From Phymorhynchus buccinoides (Eukaryota; Mollusca; Gastropoda; Neogastropoda; Raphitomidae): a DNA stretch of 64,000 nucleotides. Positions within the stretch are counted from its first letter, which is position 1; the number at the start of each line of letters is the position of its first letter. Below, piece after piece: positions 58,758 through 64,000 of this stretch. Made by a program: the position numbers and the translations under genes. The notes under the pieces were generated by a model, which saw only the letters and a list, made by a program, of their open reading frames with translations, was not told where the DNA came from and made no database searches. The stretch is taken from contig CM065710.1 in assembly GCA_017654935.2 (NCBI GenBank), positions 26,848,729 to 26,912,728 of the forward strand, written 5' to 3'.

Positions 58758-59080
58758 TGGGTTCGAATCCCATCAGAGGTGAGGTTTTTTTCGGTCCTGG
58801 ACCGACTCCTACCCAGAGTGAGTGGCTATGGGCTCAATGGGAAGACTGAAACCACACAGTCGAGTTTCATCCGCTTAACGGATGCGATTCTGAGAGTGTT
58901 GCTCTAATTGCAAGACCAACATTGCAGGTGTCTGTAGTTCTCGGGCCTGGTTAACGCCGGGATATCATTATGAAAGGAAGCGTAGAATACAGCCCTGCCA
59001 TGCAGTCTCAGACCGATACGGAACTCCATAGCATCAGCATCATCGTTATCATCGGCCTCATTTTCCATCAATCATAAAAT
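58757..59080 (+). mobile_element. Truncated tRNA-derived SINE-like repeat
   Basis: GGGTTCGAATCCCATC is a B box/T-arm motif with no A box upstream (an AAT repeat is there instead). The body follows with TCCTGGACCGACTCCTACCC and AAACCACACAGTCGAG. It is a SINE fragment and not a tRNA gene. The family is not named. Confidence 0.45.
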
Positions 59081-59084
59081 TAAA

Positions 59085-59580
59085 AAATGTCTCAAATTCT
59101 GTGGCTTTGCATGCCCTGCTCTCATGGTGACCTCAGTTTCGGTTTCCAATCCAGTCTATGCCTTGGTGCGTTCGGGTCAAAGTCATGGGGATCAGTGTGT
59201 TCTGGGGAGCTGTCGGTGGACGGTCGTGGTGGCGCCCTCGGAGGAGGACCTCACTCACGCTGGCTCCGCGACTAAGATAATAGTGTCGTCAGTAGGGGGC
59301 TTAGTAGGTGGTGTCCTGAACAGGCTCCACTGAACTCCACCGAAGTGACTTAGCAGAAGTGCAGTGTCTCCTCGGTTGGTTGCCTCCTGACGGCCTAACA
59401 TAGATTCGCTCCCCTTGGACTGCTGGTCTCGGTTTCTGCGACTTGAACAAACCCGGGTGTAGCTGTGAATTGGGATTCGGAATGAGCGGCGTGGGAGCAA
59501 CGCCACTGTACGGCCCAGAAGATGGGACAGCAACAACAACAAAAATAATAATAATAATAATAACGTACCATTTATCCAGC
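59085..59580. other. Unassigned GC-richer segment, probable repeat
   Basis: GC content is clearly higher than in the neighbours, it ends in AACAACAACAAAAATAATAAT, and it holds no domain-bearing frame. The A-rich microsatellite tail hints at a retroposed repeat, but there is no second copy in the window to confirm it. Confidence 0.3.
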
Positions 59581-59878
59581 ACACTTAGGCTTATAGGCCT
59601 ACGCGATAGCATTTTACGGACTACTTGGCAGAGAAAGGCAAGAGAGACAAAGTACCCACACATCACTGAGGTCGTTTCGACTTCTATATTGGTGACCAGT
59701 GAAGGTAGTGTTAGTAGTGCATCATATAGTATTCATATCCGTGACAGGTCCTTTTCTCACCACTCTGGAGTGCGTTGTGGCCATTCCATGCGTTACGGGG
59801 CAGATCCACATGTCCAACCGCAGTCGTACGACCATTCAACTGTAGCATTGTGTGAGGCATGAGTCCGATGAAGCACTA

Positions 59879-60092
59879 GGGGAAGACGGGGTAAAAAGCG
59901 CATGGGCGGGTAAGAAGCCCACCCCAATTATCTCATGAAATAAAGAAAATTTCAGTCAAATTTGCCCATGAGACGAATGCTAGACATTAACGCTCGTCTC
60001 ATGGGCAAAATGAAACTGAAATTTGCTTCATTTCATGAGATAATTGGGGTGGGCTTCTTACCCGCCCATGCGCTTTTTACCCCGTCTTCCCC
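59879..60092. mobile_element. Hairpin MITE with TA target duplication
   Basis: A 214-bp element flanked by TA on each side. The ends GGGGAAGACGGGGTAAAAAG and its complement begin inverted repeats of about 60 bp, and an inner inverted pair (TTGCCCATGAGACGA / TCGTCTCATGGGCAA) extends the hairpin. A TA target suggests a Tc1/mariner-type parent, which is inference. Confidence 0.82.
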
Positions 60093-60099
60093 TACTGGT

Positions 60100-60735
60100 C
60101 TAAATGAAAATCTCATGAGACCCAACTCGTTTCGCTCACGATTATTATGTGTAGATCCCCTTGCACGAATAATTATCTGTATTATTTTCTATATCAGATA
60201 AGTATGTCATCAGATTCGTGAGTTAAGTCCTTTCGCGACCATTTTGTCCTCTGACGAATACCATGGTCTCCCATAACCATATACAGTTCTTGATCATCAT
60301 GTCATAAGCTATTCAGATCCTGAGTTTTGAGCCGCCAGTACAAACCCCCGCCAAGGAAGACTCACAACACCGAAATGTCCTTCCTTCATGTCCGAGCTGT
60401 ATCTCATGAACCAGTGGGTAGAATGGCTTCAAATTTTGTGTGGTAATGTAACATGGCGAGTAATGAAATACATACTTGCAATAAATACCCCCCAAAAGCA
60501 GAAACGGGGTCATGTTAGACTAATGTGCACATAAGGACAAAAAGCCCGCGAGAGGACCTAACATTCGTTGCATTGGGGTCTGACTATAAGTAAAGGAAAC
60601 GAATCAAGCTTCACGGATGTCGTCACAGTTGAATAGTCATACGCACAACTGCAGTTGGGTGTGTGGATCGGCCCTTACACCAGTCAGGATTGTCTCTGCT
60701 ATCCACAATGCCTCGGGCAATCATATAATAAAAAG
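60100..60735. other. No recognised feature
   Basis: Unique-looking sequence with no supported frame or array. Confidence 0.4.
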
Positions 60736-60737
60736 GC

Positions 60738-61035
60738 AAGTGTGTGTCTGTCTGTCTGTCTGTCTGTCTGAAACACAAAACGGGCCTTATAACTCCGCCG
60801 TTTTTCGACCGAATCGCTTCACATTTGCTGTCAGGCTTGCTGTGGCCGGGGCAAAGCCTGGCAGCAAATTTGAAGAGAATCGGGAGAGCGCGTCACTCTC
60901 AGAGCAGCGCCAACGGGAAACGGGGCCTTATAACTCAGCCGTTTCTTAACCCAATCGCTTCAAATTTGCTGTCAGGTTTGCTGTGGCCAGGGCAAAGCCT
61001 GGCATGCACATTTGAAGAGAATCGGGAGAGCGGTA
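60738..61035. repeat. TCTG tract and tandem duplication of about 140 bp
   Basis: TCTG repeats at 60,738-60,770, then two tandem copies of a unit starting AACGGGGCCTTATAACTC and ending TTTGAAGAGAATCGGGAGAGCG (60,778-60,890 and 60,917-61,035), differing at scattered bases. The CAGA/TCTG lead-in recalls the repeat at 1,250. Confidence 0.8.
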
Positions 61036-61213
61036 TGGTTGGGGGTGTGTGTGTGTGTGGGGGGGGGGGGTAGTAGAACGGGATGAGAGAAGGGGTGCAG
61101 TGGGTAGTAGAACACGATCAGAGAAGAATGTATCAACAACCCGCTATTCAACAAGTCAGAGCGTACAGGACCAGGGATAGCGGGCGCGCGAGCTGTCAGC
61201 AGTTATTTTACAC

Positions 61214-61216
<3 letters not shown>

Positions 61217-61283
<67 letters not shown>
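61217..61283. repeat. (GA)n microsatellite
   Basis: An uninterrupted GA run. Confidence 0.95.
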
Positions 61284-61287
<4 letters not shown>

Positions 61288-61379
61288 CAATGAACACTGA
61301 AATGTTTTAATGTACATTGGCCATGGGCCACAATACATCACGAGGAAGGGGGAAATCAATACTATCAAGCATAAGATTT

Positions 61380-61849
61380 AAAGCTAATCAAAATATCCAA
61401 ACTCATTTACACTTCATTCTCATCAACATTATCAGTTTAAAATATCAAATAACTTGTGTTTACAAACATAATCAAAACTAGCCTAAGGATCCAGTCTTAT
61501 TCATATATCGTTCACACCGACATTAATAGCTTAAAGTTTAAGAAATAACCTGTACTAACAAGCGTCAGCAAAAGCAAACCAAAAGATCCAAATCCCATTC
61601 ACACACAATTCACACAATGTTTTCAGTTAAATTATCAAATATCCTGTGTTTACGAAATGATCAAAACCAACAGTAGGATCCAAAACTCATTTATACAAAA
61701 TTCACATCAACATTAATAATCTAAATATTATGAAACAGCATGTGATGCAAGAACCAGCAAAGCCAACCAAAAGATCCAAATCTCATTTACACATCGTTCG
61801 TATCAACATTATCAGTTTAAATATCAAATAGCCTGTGCTAACAAACATA

Positions 61850-61850
<1 letters not shown>
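61380..61850. repeat. Diverged tandem repeat, about 4.5 units of roughly 105 bp
   Basis: Units share GATCCAAA-CTCATT-ACAC, then CATCAACATTA, TATCAAATA-CCTGTG and ACAAACATAATCAAAA. Divergence between units is substantial, so this is an old array. It runs straight into a GA microsatellite. Confidence 0.75.

Positions 61851-61854
<4 letters not shown>

Positions 61855-61930
<76 letters not shown>
61855..61930. repeat. (GA)n microsatellite
   Basis: A GA run of about 75 bp directly following the tandem array. Confidence 0.95.
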
Positions 61931-61932
<2 letters not shown>

Positions 61933-61979
61933 CATTGACGTTCGGTATGAGATTATATGGGGCTCAAAAATGATAAAAT

Positions 61980-62095
61980 ACCAGTTAGCTACTTAACTGG
62001 CTTTAATATACCAGTTAAGTGGTTAATTGTCTTTTCTTATTCCAGTTAAGTAGTTAACTATCTTTTCTTATTCCAGTTAAGTAGTTAACTGATAT
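61980..62095. repeat. Short repeats of CCAGTTAAGTAGTTAACT
   Basis: CCAGTTA-(G/A)-(C/T)-ACTTAACTGG-type palindromic motifs occur four times. Two are separated by an identical 34-bp spacing with TCTTTTCTTATT. Confidence 0.7.
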
Positions 62096-62099
62096 AATC

Positions 62100-62640
62100 A
62101 TCTTCCGCTTCCGGCAAAAGAAAAGTCCTTAACTGGTGTTTTGTAACACAAAATCCTATTGGATGTACTGCAGATCAGCAATCTTTTCCCATTTACACTG
62201 TGAAAGAGTTACATACCTTCAATATAATTTTTTTATTAGCAATTTCTATCACGGATCGGACCTGTAGTACCTCCAGGATCTGCTCAGATCTTTGAATGAT
62301 GGCTGGTTGATGGTTCATCCCATATGTGCTGTTTTGCAGTCGAGTGTACGTAAAACCTACATTTCATGGACAGGAGAGAAGAAGATGGAAGGAGGGAGAG
62401 AGACAAAAGTAATAATATAATATTTCACGGACCCCGTGAAACCTGTACTCAGCGTTACCGGTACTTGGCGTTACCGGTACTCGGGGTTGCGCTAGTGGAC
62501 ATAATTCTTGTCAAGACAACTGACAAAATAATCTTGCCAGAGCTTTTCGGCGTTGGAAAGGGTCCTATGGTCAAAACACACGTTGCCATTTTGTCGCTCT
62601 TTCCCCATAGTAACACAGTGATCCGCTAAGTAATTCATTC
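62100..62640. other. No recognised gene
   Basis: A repeated GTTACCGGTACT-GGC motif occurs at 62,453-62,485. Otherwise unique sequence; an 87-codon frame here has no recognisable domain. Confidence 0.4.
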
Positions 62641-62930
62641 CTCTTCTTCTGCGTTCTCAGGCCATATGGTCATAATGGTAAAGGTACGCATGTTGTCTGG
62701 TTATCAGTTTTTACTGGTCTCCCCGCTGCGTATCCAGCCGACACATTCCGATTTCGGAGGAGCTCAAAGGAGTAACATTATTCGGAAATTGTTTTTTTTT
62801 TAAGGCAGGAGAATGGGGCCAATAAGTCAGAAAGACAGTAGATGATAGAAAGCAAAGGGAAAAGGCAGAGTCAAAGAGAGTGGCATATTAGAGGAAGTTA
62901 CAAGCACAGAACTTCCAGAAGGTGGGGGAA
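62640..62930 (-). mobile_element. SINE-like repeat, minus-strand copy with short GAA tail
   Basis: The reverse complement matches 35,900-36,120: CTTCCAGAAGGT, CTCTTTGACTCTGCC, TCTTTCTGACTTATTGGCC, GGAGCTCC, AAATCGGAATGTGTCGGCTG and an ending GAGAACGCAGAAGAAG. Seeing two copies in opposite orientations confirms a dispersed element about 280 bp long. Confidence 0.68.
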
Positions 62931-63047
62931 ACTATTTTTACGAAAGACCCCCCGGTATCCCCATGGGGAGAGACTCGTGGAGGGGGCGGGGTCATCCAGC
63001 TCCCCGTATGAAGGCACGAGGCATACACCAACTGCCCCTAACCACTA

Positions 63048-63150
63048 GTACAGTGGATTCCGCTTAATCGGCCACTTTTGGGACCAGGAAAAATATGGCC
63101 GATAAAGCGAATTGGCTGATAAAACGAACATCGAGATACTGTATGAAGCA
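63048..63150. mobile_element. Possible DNA-transposon end fragment
   Basis: TACAGTGGATTCCGCTTAATCGGCCACTT followed by GGCCGATAAAGCGAATTGGC resembles terminal sequence of pogo/Tigger-like elements, with TA at the edge. Only one end is visible. Confidence 0.3.
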
Positions 63151-63223
63151 ATTATGCAAGTCAAAAGCAATGACGTCAAAATTAAATGTTGCAGTTCAAA
63201 TTCAAATTCTTTCCCTTTTTTGT

Positions 63224-63262
<39 letters not shown>
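63224..63262. repeat. (GT)n microsatellite
   Basis: A short GT run. Confidence 0.95.
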
Positions 63263-63269
63263 ATTAATC

Positions 63270-63800
63270 CTACAGCTTGACAGAAGCACGAGTAAAAGAC
63301 AATTATTTTGTTTTCTTGAGTGATTTTAACGCATGCAGGGTAATAATCTTACTTGTATATCACTGTGTTGTCATGGGGAAAGATAGAAAAATAGCAACGT
63401 TACGGGGCTGAAGTATTTTTTGATAACCTAAATTCTGTATAAAAAAACAAAAACCCAACAATAATTTTTTTTTAATGGCAAAGAAAGAAACCAGTCAGTA
63501 AAATCAATAATGTGTATAAACTAACCAAAGAACCAATCAATCGCCTAACCAACTAAATTAAACCAAATCTTTATGTTCACGTCTTTTTTTTTCCCTTTAA
63601 ATTTAGTTTTATTGCCACTCTCTTGTTTTTCCTCATTAAGATTGTGAGCCATTATCGGGTTATGTTATTTGAGCAATTATTGTCGCATGGGCATGAATTG
63701 GGCTGTCTTCTTTCAGCAAGGCTGGTAGAACACATTGTCAACAGACCTATAAGAGATAAGATTGTCCGTGTCAGTTTTATAACTTTTGTGCCTTTGACCC
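63270..63800. other. No recognised feature
   Basis: AT-rich unique sequence; a 99-codon plus frame from 63,623 overlaps the G-run repeat and has no domain. Confidence 0.4.
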
Positions 63801-63809
63801 AGCACATCC

Positions 63810-63885
63810 CAGGGCCGGATCTAGGGGGGGGGGGGGTGCTTTGGGTGCTGCAGCACCCCCCCCCCACCCCCCTCGGCTGTCAAAA
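63810..63885. repeat. G-run/C-run palindromic repeat
   Basis: AGGGCCGGATCTAGGGGG, TGCTTTGGGTGCTGCAGCACC and a C run form a self-complementary unit, a pattern common in dispersed repeats of marine animals. An AAGAAGAAG-type tail follows. Confidence 0.6.
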
Positions 63886-64000
63886 AAAAGAAGAAGAAGG
63901 AGATGCTCTTGCAATAAGGTGATAATGTTTGATTGTCTTTTGTGTGTTGTGACTGCAAGCTAAGCAAGGTGCAAAACTGATAAAACGCTCTTAAGAAGTT

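Noticed and set aside
58757..58775. GGGTTCGAATCCC as a tRNA T-arm
   Set aside because: The upstream sequence is an AAT repeat with no A box or anticodon arm.

Overview
This window looks like nuclear DNA from a mollusc, most likely a gastropod. The grounds are a GRL101-type leucine-rich-repeat GPCR (the family is best known from the snail Lymnaea), tRNA-derived SINEs with mollusc-style tails, APE-type LINEs, and very heavy CA, GA, GAA and CATA microsatellite load. There are no bacterial operons, no CRISPR array and no recognisable tRNA or rRNA gene.

The dominant feature is a large duplication. Bases 1 to about 15,540 reappear in the same order and orientation at 40,302 to about 55,320. Both copies carry the same LINE insertion, the same hairpin MITE and the same minisatellites; they differ mainly in array length and small indels. 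Copy 1 begins at the first base of the window and ends in a scrambled stretch (15,517-16,090), a C-rich, error-like tract (to 22,021) and a 500-N gap. I infer a retained second haplotype scaffolded beside the main contig, though a true segmental duplication is not excluded.

Each copy holds, left to right: CA repeats, a 24-bp minisatellite, a LINE relic carrying a 102-bp tandem array, inverted and palindromic repeat clusters, a 22/23-bp minisatellite, a hairpin MITE, a dead minus-strand LINE of about 7 kb (ORF1 with a 2A-like peptide and an 84-bp in-frame repeat; ORF2 endonuclease and reverse transcriptase), and the start of the receptor gene. Only copy 2 carries the whole receptor (54,679-58,119): CUB-like region, LDLa, C-type lectin, four LDLa, LRRs and a class A seven-helix domain, with one in-frame TAA inside the lectin domain.

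The unique middle (22,522-40,301) is mostly repeats. On its minus strand I find several short phase 1-1 exons with good splice sites that encode cysteine modules; three share exactly the same cysteine spacing. They probably belong to one multi-exon secreted or cell-surface protein gene. A foldback-type transposon with a 10-bp target duplication, itself holding a LINE relic, sits 18 bp from one of these splice acceptors.

The right end (58,120-64,000) holds SINE and MITE copies, minisatellites and no recognised gene.
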